Below are positions 7,207 to 16,320 of a stretch of 54,655 nucleotides of DNA, one piece after another (the first letter of the stretch is position 1; the number at the start of each line of letters is the position of its first letter). This DNA is from Bacteroidales bacterium (lineage in GTDB: Bacteria > Bacteroidota > Bacteroidia > Bacteroidales > 4484-276), in NCBI GenBank assembly GCA_014860585.1, contig JACZJL010000064.1, positions 1-54,655 of the forward strand, written 5' to 3'. A program made the position numbers and the translations under genes. The notes below the pieces were generated by a model. The model was not told the DNA's origin. It did no database searches and saw only the letters and a list, made by a program, of their open reading frames with translations.

Positions 7207-8922
7207 TCATTTAAACCAGGCTTCGACCTCTTGCAAACTCAATGCCGGAATGTCGAGTTTATTTTTTTTCCGGAAACCGTTCAGGGTTTGGTGCACCTGG
7301 GTTGGCTTTGCATCTTTGAGTGCCTGCGGAGTTGGGTACCCGGCCTCAATGATTTGCTCAGCCCATATTTCCGGGATGCCGATTGCGACAAAATCTGCGG
7401 GAATTGGCACAACTTTTTTCTTCTCCGGGCGCATGTGTGGGAAAAACAAGACATCCTGTATGGAGTTGGAGTTGGTCATGATCATCGCCAGACGGTCAAT
7501 ACCAATGCCAAGTCCGGCGGTTGGCGGCATTCCGTATTCGAGGGCGCGCAGGAAATCCTCGTCGAGCACCATACTCTCTTCGTCGCCGCGCCTGCCCAGC
7601 TCGTTCTGATCTTCGAAGCGCTGACGCTGGTCAATTGGATCGTTCAACTCAGAAAATGAATTGCACAACTCCTTGCCATTTACAATGGCTTCAAACCGCT
7701 CAACCAGCCCCTCTTTCGTACGATGTTTCTTGGCCAATGGCGACATTTCAATGGGATAATCGGTGATGAAGGTGGGTTGAATGAGGTTGGCTTCACATTT
7801 TTCGCCAAATATTTCATCAATAATTTTCCCTTTGCCCATCGAAGGATCAATCTTTACTTCCAGTTTTGCAGCTATCTCCACCAGTTCCTTTTCATTCATC
7901 GCCGAAATATCAATACCGGTAAAGTGTTCGATGGCTTCGTACATGGTGAAACGTTTCCAGGGGCGCCTGAAATCAATGAGGTTATCTCCAACCTGCACTT
8001 TTGTGTCGCCGTGCAATTGAATGGCTACCTGCTCAACCATTTCTTCTACAAGGTTCATCATCCATTCGTAATCCTTGTAAGCTACATAAAGCTCGATCTG
8101 GGTAAATTCAGGATTGTGAAACCGGCTCATACCCTCGTTGCGGAAATCTTTGGAAAACTCATACACGCCGTCGAAGCCTCCAACGATGAGCCTTTTCAGG
8201 TAGAGTTCATTGGCAATTCGCAGGTACAGGGTCATGTCGAGTGCATTGTGGTGGGTTTTGAACGGACGGGCAGCCGCGCCTCCGTACAGAGGTTGCAAAA
8301 TCGGCGTTTCCACCTCGAGGTAACCTTTTGCATTGAGGTATTCGCGGATGGTGTTCACCATCTTTGTCCGTTTCACAAAGGTTTTCCTGATTTGCGGATT
8401 TACGATTAGGTCAACATATCGCATACGGTAGCGGAGGTCAGGATCGGTGAAAGCATCGTACACCCTGTCATCTTTCTCCTTTACCACGGGCAGCGGCCTG
8501 AGCGACTTTGACAACAGTTTCAGTTCGGTCACATGAATGGTGGTTTCCCCCATTTGTGTAGTGAAAACATAACCTTTCACACCGATAATATCGCCAATAT
8601 CGAGCAGTCTTTTAAATACATTGTTATAAAGGGTTTTGTCCTCTCCGGGGCAAATGTCATCACGTTTGACATAACACTGGATGCGATCGGTTGCATCCTG
8701 GATCTCTACAAATGAGGCTGCACCCATTATCCGACGGCTCATAATGCGGCCGGCAATACTCACGTTTTCGAATGTCTTTTTTTCAGGGAAATTTTCATGA
8801 ATCTCGCCTGCAGAAACATTTACATGAAATTCTTCCGGCGGGTAAGGATTAATTCCCAAATCTATAAGTTCCTGAAGCGATTGTCTTCTGATTTTTTCCT
8901 GTTCTGATAATAGTTGAGCCAT
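7207..8922 (-). CDS. lysS: Lysyl-tRNA synthetase, class II
   Basis: 571 residues. It charges tRNA-Lys with lysine in the cytoplasm. The N-terminal OB-fold anticodon-binding domain covers about residues 55-135. The catalytic domain shows motif 2 as [19 protein letters not shown] (260-278) and motif 3 as [14 protein letters not shown], followed by FFPHMRPE near residue 500. A tail of about 70 residues follows (roughly 501-571), with a small helical, possibly helix-hairpin-helix-like segment ending LQEVEAWFK. It makes the enzyme longer than the 505-residue E. coli protein; I believe such tails are common in Bacteroidota LysS. The ATG at 8922 is followed by the typical MAQLLSEQE start. Confidence 0.97.
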   Translation of the reverse strand: MAQLLSEQEKIRRQSLQELIDLGINPYPPEEFHVNVSAGEIHENFPEKKTFENVSIAGRIMSRRIMGAASFVEIQDATDRIQCYVKRDDICPGEDKTLYNNVFKRLLDIGDIIGVKGYVFTTQMGETTIHVTELKLLSKSLRPLPVVKEKDDRVYDAFTDPDLRYRMRYVDLIVNPQIRKTFVKRTKMVNTIREYLNAKGYLEVETPILQPLYGGAAARPFKTHHNALDMTLYLRIANELYLKRLIVGGFDGVYEFSKDFRNEGMSRFHNPEFTQIELYVAYKDYEWMMNLVEEMVEQVAIQLHGDTKVQVGDNLIDFRRPWKRFTMYEAIEHFTGIDISAMNEKELVEIAAKLEVKIDPSMGKGKIIDEIFGEKCEANLIQPTFITDYPIEMSPLAKKHRTKEGLVERFEAIVNGKELCNSFSELNDPIDQRQRFEDQNELGRRGDEESMVLDEDFLRALEYGMPPTAGLGIGIDRLAMIMTNSNSIQDVLFFPHMRPEKKKVVPIPADFVAIGIPEIWAEQIIEAGYPTPQALKDAKPTQVHQTLNGFRKKNKLDIPALSLQEVEAWFK

Positions 8923-8945
8923 AAATAGTTAAATAAAAATTCGTG

Positions 8946-8953
8946 CAAAAGTA
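8946..8953 (-). promoter_or_regulatory. -7 element for lysS
   Basis: TACTTTTG on the minus strand (8953 to 8946) fits TAnnTTTG and lies 23 bases upstream of the lysS ATG. No good -33 box is seen. Confidence 0.4.
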
Positions 8954-9081
8954 CATGAAAGCAGTCATTTGCGCGCAGACGAATGAAAAGTTTTTAATAA
9001 AGTAAGATTGGAATACCTCCGGCCAGGTTAACAAAACCTTATGCTGTTATTGATTTACAGAAGCAGTGGACGCCAGCCAAA

Positions 9082-10794
9082 TTATTCGATTTTGACGGTC
9101 TTTTGGGTAAACACTTTCCCCCCCGCAGCCACTCTGACGAAGTATAATCCTGGTTTGTAGCCGGAAAGATTGACTGGAATTTCGTTCCAGGTTGAAACTT
9201 TCGTTTCAAATACAACCTTTCCCATTGCATCCTGGATGGATACCAGAAAATTCATCTGATAATTTTCAGTTAGGGTTAATATAAATTGATCAGTAAAAGG
9301 ATTTGGATAAATTACGAATCCATCTTCCCTGGCAATCTCCTTCACAGCGACGGTTTCATCAACATTGATGTAACAGGATTTTGCAGCAATGTCTTCTCCA
9401 AACTGATTGGTTACTTTCAGGGTCACCTGGTAACTACCGGGAAAAGTATATTGGATTCCAGTGGGATTTTGCTCAGTGGATATCTGCGGTGTACCCCCTT
9501 CAAACGTCCATTCCCAGGATGTTGGAAGATAGGATGAATGATCAAAAAAATTCACTGAGCCGTTCAAATTGATATCGCGGGTCCAGGTGTAAAAATCAGC
9601 CACCGGAGGCAAAGTGCTGACCTGAGCTTCAGAACGAACGCCGGTGATCTGGTTGCCACTGCGGGTAAGGATCATAAGGCCGTCTTTGGTTAAATTGGGA
9701 TCACAATAATATCCATAGGGCGCCGGGGTTTCCCACAAAATTGTTTGCAAGTCAGGTGAAATGCAGTAAATTTTTCCCGGGCCAGCCTGCGCAATGTTTA
9801 CATAAATTTTCCCTAAAGCATCAATACTGATTAAAGGTCGTGTGGTGACAAGATCGAATGGTGAGGAAGCTAAAATTTCGCCAGTTTCATCATCCATACG
9901 GTGGATTTTATTGTTGAAACAACCCACTATTGTCGAATCGTGATCGATGGCCACATACCAGTTGAAGGCATTTGAGGTGTTGAAAACATGTTTAAGTTCT
10001 GTTCCATCATCCTTAAAAGCCCAGAAATTGGCGCCATCGCGTTTCATATAAATCCTGTTTCCCGGCCCCATGGTGATGGGCTCCTCCTGGTCGCCATCGC
10101 CGGGCAGCTCGATAGTCTGGTATTTTATCTCGCCGGTCTTGGCGTCAATGGCAATGATGGTTTTAGGTGTAACAATAGACCCTGTATAGTGGTAAAAAGT
10201 TGATCCTGAAAAAGCAAAACCGGCATTGGGTGTTACCGGAAGAATGTAATTGTTTTGCCATACCGGTTCTCCGTTAGCCCTGTCAAACCGGTAATTGGTG
10301 TACATCGGGTCGCCTTCGCACGAAAAAACAACTCCGGTATTGCCACCAAACAAATATAAATAAGGAAAGGTCCATTTGACATTGGCAGTAAGTGGATCAA
10401 TGGCGTAAAAAGCGCCAGAGTTGTAATCGTGTGCATACACCGCATGCTCATCAAACCCTACTGCATACATAATCGCTGTACTTTCAGGCTGAAACTGCCA
10501 CAACAGGCTGCCGTCGCTCACCCTGCGACATTCAATCACGCCGTTGTAAACCGGCGCAAACATGGTTCTGGAAGTCACAAACCGGTCGCCGCAGACAAAA
10601 ACCGAATTCCCGAACACCGAATTAAAGCTGCTGGTCACCGTCCAGGCGGGTTCATAAGAAACAGGACCAGTAATCCGGCTCTGGCCGTTTTTCATGTTAT
10701 TACCGCCAGTGGTTGGCCACTGCTGGGCAAAAGAGAATAGAGCAATAACCGCAACGAATAGGGCTACCAAAAATGTGCGAAAGAAAGTTTTCAT
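9082..10794 (-). CDS. Secreted PQQ-like beta-propeller protein with PKD domain and T9SS tail
   Basis: 570 residues. A signal peptide occupies residues 1-23 (ending FSFAQ). Residues about 25-395 form a PQQ/quinoprotein-like beta-propeller with repeats such as GSLLWQFQPES, YAIDPLTANVKWTF and IAIDAKTGEIKYQT. A PKD domain follows at about 398-475 (TSWEWTFEGG ... YTFPGSYQVTLKVTN). A type A T9SS sorting domain occupies about 490-570 (VIYPNPF ... GLYFVRVAAGGKVFTQKTVKIE). The protein should be exported to the surface through the type IX system. Catalytic PQQ ligands are not evident, so a structural or binding role is likelier than dehydrogenase activity. It stands alone, divergent from lipA across a repeat-rich gap. 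Confidence 0.85.
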   Translation of the reverse strand: MKTFFRTFLVALFVAVIALFSFAQQWPTTGGNNMKNGQSRITGPVSYEPAWTVTSSFNSVFGNSVFVCGDRFVTSRTMFAPVYNGVIECRRVSDGSLLWQFQPESTAIMYAVGFDEHAVYAHDYNSGAFYAIDPLTANVKWTFPYLYLFGGNTGVVFSCEGDPMYTNYRFDRANGEPVWQNNYILPVTPNAGFAFSGSTFYHYTGSIVTPKTIIAIDAKTGEIKYQTIELPGDGDQEEPITMGPGNRIYMKRDGANFWAFKDDGTELKHVFNTSNAFNWYVAIDHDSTIVGCFNNKIHRMDDETGEILASSPFDLVTTRPLISIDALGKIYVNIAQAGPGKIYCISPDLQTILWETPAPYGYYCDPNLTKDGLMILTRSGNQITGVRSEAQVSTLPPVADFYTWTRDINLNGSVNFFDHSSYLPTSWEWTFEGGTPQISTEQNPTGIQYTFPGSYQVTLKVTNQFGEDIAAKSCYINVDETVAVKEIAREDGFVIYPNPFTDQFILTLTENYQMNFLVSIQDAMGKVVFETKVSTWNEIPVNLSGYKPGLYFVRVAAGGKVFTQKTVKIE

Positions 10795-10816
10795 AAAAAG
10801 GAAATTTTGATTGATG

Positions 10817-10824
10817 CAAAGGTA
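10817..10824 (-). promoter_or_regulatory. -7 element for the propeller gene
   Basis: TACCTTTG on the minus strand (10824 to 10817) fits TAnnTTTG, 22 bases upstream of the ATG at 10794. The -33 box is weak. Confidence 0.4.
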
Positions 10825-10835
10825 GAAATTTCGCA

Positions 10836-11036
10836 GTCACCCGATGAATCAAAATAGTTCTGCTTAAGTCACCCGGTGAATCAAACCAACGTGCCACTGA
10901 AATTGCAAGTTTGGTGGATGGTTGAACGAATTCACCGGGTGACTTACCCGGTTTGTCAGTCACCCGGTGAATCATACCGAATTATCACCTAAACTGCAAG
11001 CCTGGTGGATGATCGAAAGAATTCACCGGGTGACTT
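10836..11036. repeat. Two tandem 91-bp units, each bounded by inverted 14-bp arms
   Basis: GTCACCCGGTGAAT at 10868-10881 pairs with ATTCACCGGGTGAC at 10930-10943. The same pair recurs at 10959-10972 and 11021-11034, exactly 91 bases later. The loops also share related text (GCAAG...TGGTGGATG), so whole units were duplicated. A further half-unit, GTCACCCGATGAAT, lies at 10836-10849. Each unit can fold into a hairpin with a loop of about 48 bases. It resembles a repetitive extragenic palindrome family. It lies between the divergent propeller gene and lipA, and starts 12 bases upstream of the propeller gene's -7 element. Confidence 0.8.
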
Positions 11037-11173
11037 TACTCAATTTGCTGATTGTTCATTTTGTTTATGTCTATTGAACAAAAACAAGCTTTTTTATTCA
11101 GTACAGTAAATATATTGAATAAAATCCGGAAAAATCGGCAAATCGGAATCAAAACGGGTCATGGCAAATTCCC

Positions 11174-11181
11174 TAATTTTG
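11174..11181 (+). promoter_or_regulatory. Candidate -7 element for lipA
   Basis: TAATTTTG fits TAnnTTTG. If it is used, the lipA transcript would start near 11188 and carry the whole palindromic element (11195-11330) as its leader. There is no good -33 match, so this is tentative. Confidence 0.3.
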
Positions 11182-11194
11182 CCCCGAAATAATA

Positions 11195-11330
11195 TCCGCA
11201 AGAAAACATTCTAAAGTTGATTTTCAACGATTTAATTACCCACCCTAAAGGGAGTAAATCGTTGAAAATCAATGCTCCCTTTAGGGTTGGGGCATTCATT
11301 GATTTTCAACATCAGAAGTTTTCTTGCGGA
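11195..11330. repeat. Nested-palindrome element, copy 1 (MITE-like)
   Basis: The outer arms are TCCGCAAGAAAACATTCT (11195-11212) and AGAAGTTTTCTTGCGGA (11314-11330), inverted copies apart from one inserted base. Inside, TTGATTTTCAACGATTTA (11217-11234) and TAAATCGTTGAAAATCAA (11255-11272) are perfect 18-base inverted repeats. CCCTAAAGGGAG (11243-11254) pairs perfectly with CTCCCTTTAGGG (11275-11286). A third TTGATTTTCAAC lies at 11299-11310. A related element occurs at 32283-32400. It encodes no protein and ends 17 bases before the lipA ATG. Confidence 0.8.
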
Positions 11331-11347
11331 CACTAAATAATTGCAAC

Positions 11348-12220
11348 ATGAACAACCAACTCAAACGCAAGCCCGACTGGCTGAAGATAAGGATTCCTTC
11401 GGGGAAGGAGTATGTGCAGGTGAAGGAGATCGTGAACCGGCACAAGCTGCACACGATCTGCACCAGCGGCCTTTGCCCGAATATGGCAGAATGCTGGGGA
11501 CGGGGAACGGCAACGTTTATGATCCTGGGAGATGTTTGTACAAGGTCGTGTAAGTTTTGCGCTACCAAGACCGGAAAACCGGAAGCAATAGATCAGGATG
11601 AGCCGAAAAACCTTGCGGAGTCGGTTCGGCTGATGAAGCTGAAGCACTGCGTGATCACCTCGGTTGACCGTGATGACTTGCCGGATGGTGGCGCCGATCA
11701 CTGGGCTGAGACGATCAGACAAGTAAAGGCACTAAACCCTGATACCACTATCGAAGCGCTGGTCCCAGATTTTATGGGAAAAAGTGAATTGATCCAACTG
11801 GTGATTGATGCGCGGCCGGAAGTCATTTCACACAACCTGGAAACAGTGAAAAGATTGACCCCGCAAGTGAGAAGCGCCGCCCGTTACGACCACAGTTTGG
11901 AAGTAATCAGGCAAATTGCCGGATCAGGAATTACAGCAAAATCCGGAATTATGGCGGGGCTTGGTGAAACAGATGAGGAAGTATTGCAGACTATGGACGA
12001 CCTGCTGGCTGTCGGCTGTCAGGTGATGACCATCGGGCAATACCTTCAACCAACAAAAGCACACTTACCGGTGGCTGAGTACATTCATCCGGATAAATTT
12101 GCCGAATGGAAAGAAATCGGGTTAACGAAGGGGTTCCGGTTTGTGGAGAGTACGCCGTTGGTCAGGTCGAGCTACCAGGCGGAGAAGCATGTGACAAAGA
12201 CAGTAGGCAGTAGGCAGTAA
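11348..12220 (+). CDS. lipA: Lipoyl synthase
   Basis: 290 residues from the ATG at 11348; the family usually has 280-320. A radical-SAM enzyme, it inserts two sulfurs into octanoyl groups on lipoyl domains of 2-oxoacid dehydrogenases and GcvH. The auxiliary cluster cysteines are C38, C43 and C49 ([12 protein letters not shown]) and the SAM cluster cysteines C64, C68 and C71 (CTRSCKFC). The C-terminal RSSY serine that ligates the auxiliary cluster is present. [18 protein letters not shown] is also typical. The last residues (VGSRQ) are encoded by a 7-base tandem repeat that runs through the stop codon, so the C-terminal tail may vary between strains. lipB follows 61 bases downstream. Confidence 0.97.
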   Translation: MNNQLKRKPDWLKIRIPSGKEYVQVKEIVNRHKLHTICTSGLCPNMAECWGRGTATFMILGDVCTRSCKFCATKTGKPEAIDQDEPKNLAESVRLMKLKHCVITSVDRDDLPDGGADHWAETIRQVKALNPDTTIEALVPDFMGKSELIQLVIDARPEVISHNLETVKRLTPQVRSAARYDHSLEVIRQIAGSGITAKSGIMAGLGETDEEVLQTMDDLLAVGCQVMTIGQYLQPTKAHLPVAEYIHPDKFAEWKEIGLTKGFRFVESTPLVRSSYQAEKHVTKTVGSRQ

Positions 12221-12232
12221 AGCAGTAGGCAG
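12201..12232. repeat. Heptanucleotide tandem repeat across the lipA stop codon
   Basis: The word GTAGGCA is repeated at 12203-12209 and 12210-12216, interrupted by GTAAAGCA, and repeated again from 12225. The first copies are in frame with lipA and encode its last residues; the TAA stop (12218-12220) lies within the interrupted copy. Copy-number change here would alter the LipA tail. Confidence 0.7.
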
Positions 12233-12281
12233 TGTGTTCAGCCAGTAAATCAGAAAGTACATTTCAATAAAGAAGAGAACT

Positions 12282-12974
12282 TTGAACGAAAAAACTTCCA
12301 CCGAATTTATCAACCTGGGCCGGATTGGGTACCAGGAGGCATGGGATTTTCAGGAAAAGTTGTTTGATCAAAACCTGAAAGCCAAATCTGCCGGACTGCC
12401 CACGCGCAACTCCTTGATATTTTGCGAACATGAGCATGTCTATACCCTCGGTAAAAGCGGCTCGAAAAACAACCTGCTGGCCAACAACAAGCAGTTGCAG
12501 GAACTGGGAGTGACCTTTTTCAAAACCAATCGCGGCGGCGACATCACCTACCATGGTCCGGGACAAATTGTAGGCTACCCGATTCTCGATCTTGAAAATT
12601 TCGGACTTGGGGTGAAGACCTACGTGGACAACCTCGAAGAAAGCATCATCGTCGCATTGACCCATTTTGGGATCAACGGAGAACGACTTCCCGGCGCTAC
12701 CGGCGTTTGGCTGGATGTCAATGTTCCGGGCAAAACCAGAAAAATCTGCGCTATCGGAGTAAAAGCCAGCCGCCACATCACCATGCACGGCTTTGCTTTC
12801 AATGTTAATACAGACCTCAACTTCTTCAATTTGATCAATCCCTGCGGTTTTACTGACAAAGCAGTAACTTCGCTGCAAAAAGAACTGGGAGCAAAACAGG
12901 ATTTCGCCAGGGTTCAGAAGATTGTGAAAATGAGCCTGGCAGAGGTGTTTGGGTTTTCAAAGATGGTTGATTAA
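12282..12974 (+). CDS. lipB: Octanoyl-[ACP]:protein N-octanoyltransferase
   Basis: 230 residues. It moves octanoyl groups from acyl carrier protein to lipoyl domains, the substrate for LipA directly upstream. The core motif RGGDITYHGPGQIVGYPI (residues 84-101) is complete. The catalytic pair is Lys161 (CAIGVKASR) and Cys188 (NPCG), joined by ITMHGFAFNVNTDL. There is no in-frame ATG near the N-terminus. The likeliest start is the TTG at 12282, preceded by AGAAGAGAAC, which could act as a purine-rich binding site; the frame is closed upstream by TAA at 12246. The lipA-lipB pair gives a complete endogenous lipoylation route. Confidence 0.93.
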   Translation: MNEKTSTEFINLGRIGYQEAWDFQEKLFDQNLKAKSAGLPTRNSLIFCEHEHVYTLGKSGSKNNLLANNKQLQELGVTFFKTNRGGDITYHGPGQIVGYPILDLENFGLGVKTYVDNLEESIIVALTHFGINGERLPGATGVWLDVNVPGKTRKICAIGVKASRHITMHGFAFNVNTDLNFFNLINPCGFTDKAVTSLQKELGAKQDFARVQKIVKMSLAEVFGFSKMVD

Positions 12975-13205
12975 GCGGTATTCATTTTCGACTGGTATTG
13001 AGTCAATTGTTCATCCCATCTGAATCCTTGCCAAAACCACTTTTACTGAAAAATGATCAAATTTCCGGTTCTTTTTCAGCCCATTATGAACTTTAAAGTA
13101 ATGTTTTCTGTTTAAATCATTTGACTTTAAAGGTTTTCATTAAGCCTCAAAAATGAACTCCTCAAGTATTTAAATAAATAATTTACACACAAACGCATTT
13201 CTTGA

Positions 13206-16145
13206 ATGAAAACTATTGATCTCCTTTTACTTGCAGTTGCTACAATACTCTTTACCAATGCAAAAGCACAAGATGGCGGAGCAATGAAGGCTACTGATTA
13301 TGGTATATTACCAGCCGCTATATCTGTACCAAGCATTGCAGACCAAATTGCGGGTGGAACTTTTACAGGAGTTGACCCAAATGCAACTCCGCGTCTTGGA
13401 CAACCCAAAAGAAGCGGCGCGAATAAAACTGTTCCCGGTAAAGGCTTGCCAAAAGTGGTTGACCAGCGTGTTCAGGACCAAAAGGAGGTTAGCAGGCATC
13501 GTGGGAAAGAACCTTTGCTGGTTTTTGATGCAAATACGTCAAACATAACTCCTTCTGATCCGACCGGGGCCATAGGACCAAATCACTTTGTCGGAGCATG
13601 GAATGTTGGTTTCAGGGTATTCGACAAAGAAGGAAATCCATTAACCCCGACAGCATCACTTTCCACCTTGTTTCCGGGTAACAATCTTGGAGATCCCATC
13701 GTGCTTTACGATAAAGAGGCCGACCGTTTTATTATTACCGAGTTCGACAGTAGTCCTAACGGGTTCAATGTCGCTATCAGTAAAGGTCCCAACCCGGTAA
13801 CTGACGGCTGGTGGGTTTACACCACAGGGTTCACAACAGGTTCTTTTCCCGATTATCCTAAGTTTTCAATATGGTCTGACGGATATTATGTAACGGCTAA
13901 TATCAGTTCTTCAAATAAATCCTATGTGCTTGAAAGAGATAAAATGCTTGACGGTCTCACAGCAAAATTTGTTGCGTTGCCCCTGCCACAGATAGGTACC
14001 TCAGGATTTTACAGCCCGCAGGCTTTCAATGTCACAAACGGTGATCTCCCCCCTGCCGGAAATGGATACATTGTTTATTTGCAGGATGATGCATGGTCTT
14101 CGGTTACATTTGACCACTTAAAAATATGGACTATCAATGTGGATTGGGAAAACACAGCCAATTCCACCATTTCCTCACCGCAACTGATCACAACTACCCC
14201 GTTTATCTCTGTTTTCGATGGAGGTTCATTTTCCAACCGGCCACAACCTTCAGGCCCTGACCAGGACATACTCCAGGCCACGATTATGAACCAGGCTCAA
14301 TACAGGCGCTTCCCGGATTACAATTCGGTGGTTTTCAATTTCGTAGTTGATATTTTACCAACCAGTGCTGAGCTGGCCGGCATCCGATGGTATGAGCTCA
14401 GGCAATATGGCGATGGTAATCCGTGGGAAATTTTCCAGGAAGGCACCTACACCTCCCCCTATGGCAACAAAGATGCTTTTTCAGGAAGTATGGCCATGGA
14501 TGGTTTTGGAAATATCGGGATGGGATATACCACGGTTAGCAGCCAGGAAAAAATCGCCATCTATTATACCGGCAGGCTGGCCAATGATCCGCCTGGGGTG
14601 ATGACTATTGACGAAACACTGATTGCTCAAAGCCTGTCTAACAATCCGTCAAACCGCCTGGCTGATTACGTGCATCTTACTGTTGATCCGGTTGATGATA
14701 TGACCTTCTGGCATATTGCCGAATATTTCAAATCCAACCAGCGTAAGGATGTTGTAGGTGTTTTTCAAATTGCATCTCCACTTGCCACCGACGTTGGCAT
14801 CCTCAGCATTGATGCACCCATTGACGGAGCTTTGTCAGAAGCAGAGCCTGTAACAGTAACACTGTTTAATTACGGCACTGACGAGCAAATAAACATTCCT
14901 ATGACCTTTCAGGTGGACGCCGGCGAACCCGTCACTGAAATATTCGAAGGTCCATTGCCCGGTGGAGAATCGGTTCAATTTACCTTTGAGGCTACGGCTA
15001 ACCTCGGCCTGGTTGGGCAGACCTACACAATCACGGTAACGGCTGAATTGGATGGTGATTTGGTTCCCGAAAACGATACGCTAACCAAAAATGTTTTGTT
15101 TCTTCCTCCTGACGACATCGGAGTGCAGGCTGTTGTAGCACCAGTTTCAGGAAGTGGAATGACTGCCGAGGAAGAAATTACGGTTTTAGTCGAAAACTTC
15201 GGCACCAATGAGCAGAATAGCGTAACAATATCTTATGTACTGAATGGGAATACGGTGACTGAGCAATTTGAAAGCTCACTGCCCATGGGTGAAGATAGCC
15301 TCTTTACGTTTATTACCCTTGGGAATTTCATGGCCGTTGATGTGCATGAACTGAAAGCATTTACATCACTTGAAGGCGACTTTTCACCGCTCAACGATAC
15401 AGTAACTGTGCTGATCACCAACTCGATGTGCCAACCACAATCCGATTGCACTAACGGCAGTGGTTTTCAATCACTCTCAGTCAGTGATCTTTCAAATATC
15501 TCCAACTGTTCGCCTGATGGATATGGCGATTTTACCACCATGATTGCCAACATGCAGCGTGGTGAAACGTATGATCTTGTGATCGAAACCGGAATTGGCG
15601 ATCAATATGTGACCGTTTGGATTGATTTCAACGACAATTTTCTGTTTGAAGAAAGTGAGATGATTATAAATAATTATTCAGTTGAAACTGGTCAGGGAAT
15701 AGGAAATTACACAGTGACCATTCCATTCAATGTTCCGGCTGATGCCTCTTTAGGTCAGCACCTGATGCGCACAAGGATGAGCTGGAACGAACCCGTACCT
15801 GACAATTCTTGTGTGGCCTCGCCCTTTGGAGAAACCGAGGATTACACCGTGGACATCAGCCCAACCACCGGATTTACTGACAAACCTGTTTCCGATGCTG
15901 AAATGTCCGTAATTTACCTGGGAAACAACCAGTTTGAAATTTCTCTTTACAATCCCCAACTCAAAGGGGCATTGGTGTTCAATGTACACAATGTTCTGGG
16001 ACATAAGCTTGTTGAGAACCGGATTGAAAATGTTGATGGAAAATACACTTACTCGCTCGACATGTCCTACGCCGAAAAAGGGGTTTATATCGTCCGTTTT
16101 GGCTCTTACACCTATGGCAAAGTCAGGAGAATTCAGGTTTATTAA
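13206..16145 (+). CDS. Large secreted protein with CARDB-like repeats, GEVED domain and T9SS tail
   Basis: 979 residues. A signal peptide ends near ANAKAQ-like TNAKAQ (about residue 22). Residues about 90-525 form a large beta-rich region with NHFVGAWNVGFRVFDKEGN and FPDYPKFSIWSDGYYVTAN, perhaps a beta-propeller. Two CARDB-like adhesion repeats lie at about 529-625 and 635-735 (DVGILSIDAP ... / DIGVQAVVAP ...). A GEVED domain covers about 745-888 (DGYGDFT ... VTVWIDFNDNFLFEESE ... GETEDYTV). A C-terminal sorting domain occupies about 899-979 (VFNVHNVLGHKL ... KGVYIVRFGSYTYGKVRRIQVY). It should be displayed at the cell surface through type IX secretion. The target is unknown; adhesion or extracellular binding is plausible. 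Confidence 0.82.
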   Translation: MKTIDLLLLAVATILFTNAKAQDGGAMKATDYGILPAAISVPSIADQIAGGTFTGVDPNATPRLGQPKRSGANKTVPGKGLPKVVDQRVQDQKEVSRHRGKEPLLVFDANTSNITPSDPTGAIGPNHFVGAWNVGFRVFDKEGNPLTPTASLSTLFPGNNLGDPIVLYDKEADRFIITEFDSSPNGFNVAISKGPNPVTDGWWVYTTGFTTGSFPDYPKFSIWSDGYYVTANISSSNKSYVLERDKMLDGLTAKFVALPLPQIGTSGFYSPQAFNVTNGDLPPAGNGYIVYLQDDAWSSVTFDHLKIWTINVDWENTANSTISSPQLITTTPFISVFDGGSFSNRPQPSGPDQDILQATIMNQAQYRRFPDYNSVVFNFVVDILPTSAELAGIRWYELRQYGDGNPWEIFQEGTYTSPYGNKDAFSGSMAMDGFGNIGMGYTTVSSQEKIAIYYTGRLANDPPGVMTIDETLIAQSLSNNPSNRLADYVHLTVDPVDDMTFWHIAEYFKSNQRKDVVGVFQIASPLATDVGILSIDAPIDGALSEAEPVTVTLFNYGTDEQINIPMTFQVDAGEPVTEIFEGPLPGGESVQFTFEATANLGLVGQTYTITVTAELDGDLVPENDTLTKNVLFLPPDDIGVQAVVAPVSGSGMTAEEEITVLVENFGTNEQNSVTISYVLNGNTVTEQFESSLPMGEDSLFTFITLGNFMAVDVHELKAFTSLEGDFSPLNDTVTVLITNSMCQPQSDCTNGSGFQSLSVSDLSNISNCSPDGYGDFTTMIANMQRGETYDLVIETGIGDQYVTVWIDFNDNFLFEESEMIINNYSVETGQGIGNYTVTIPFNVPADASLGQHLMRTRMSWNEPVPDNSCVASPFGETEDYTVDISPTTGFTDKPVSDAEMSVIYLGNNQFEISLYNPQLKGALVFNVHNVLGHKLVENRIENVDGKYTYSLDMSYAEKGVYIVRFGSYTYGKVRRIQVY

Positions 16146-16211
16146 TCAATCTGGAAAAATTTTCTAATTTTAGAATGGGTAATAAATCAGCGATTTTCCG
16201 ACACAAAAATA

Positions 16212-16286
16212 AAAAGCTGCCTTAAAAGTCATTCATTTTGAATTTCAACCCTTCAAAACGAATGCAGATTTTTAAGGCAGCCTTTA
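16212..16286. terminator. Long bidirectional terminator hairpin
   Basis: GCTGCCTTAAAA (16216-16227) pairs perfectly with TTTTAAGGCAGC (16270-16281). Inside, a second stem CATTCATTTTGAA/TTCAAAACGAATG pairs with one mismatch around a short loop. A-rich and T-rich flanks fit termination from both sides. It sits between the convergent 13206-16145 gene and the gamma-lyase-like gene. Confidence 0.75.
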
Positions 16287-16320
16287 CCAATTTTTGTAAA
16301 TCCTCAGTCCGGAAACAACA

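Noticed and set aside
7186-8409. Long plus-strand open frames opposite lysS
   Set aside because: They are antisense shadows of a well conserved lysyl-tRNA synthetase.
10836-11036. CRISPR array
   Set aside because: Only two full units, repeats are inverted pairs with related loops rather than unique spacers, and no cas genes are nearby.
16212-16286. Riboswitch upstream of the gamma-lyase-like gene
   Set aside because: The structure lies at the 3' ends of two convergent genes, not upstream of either, so a terminator fits better.
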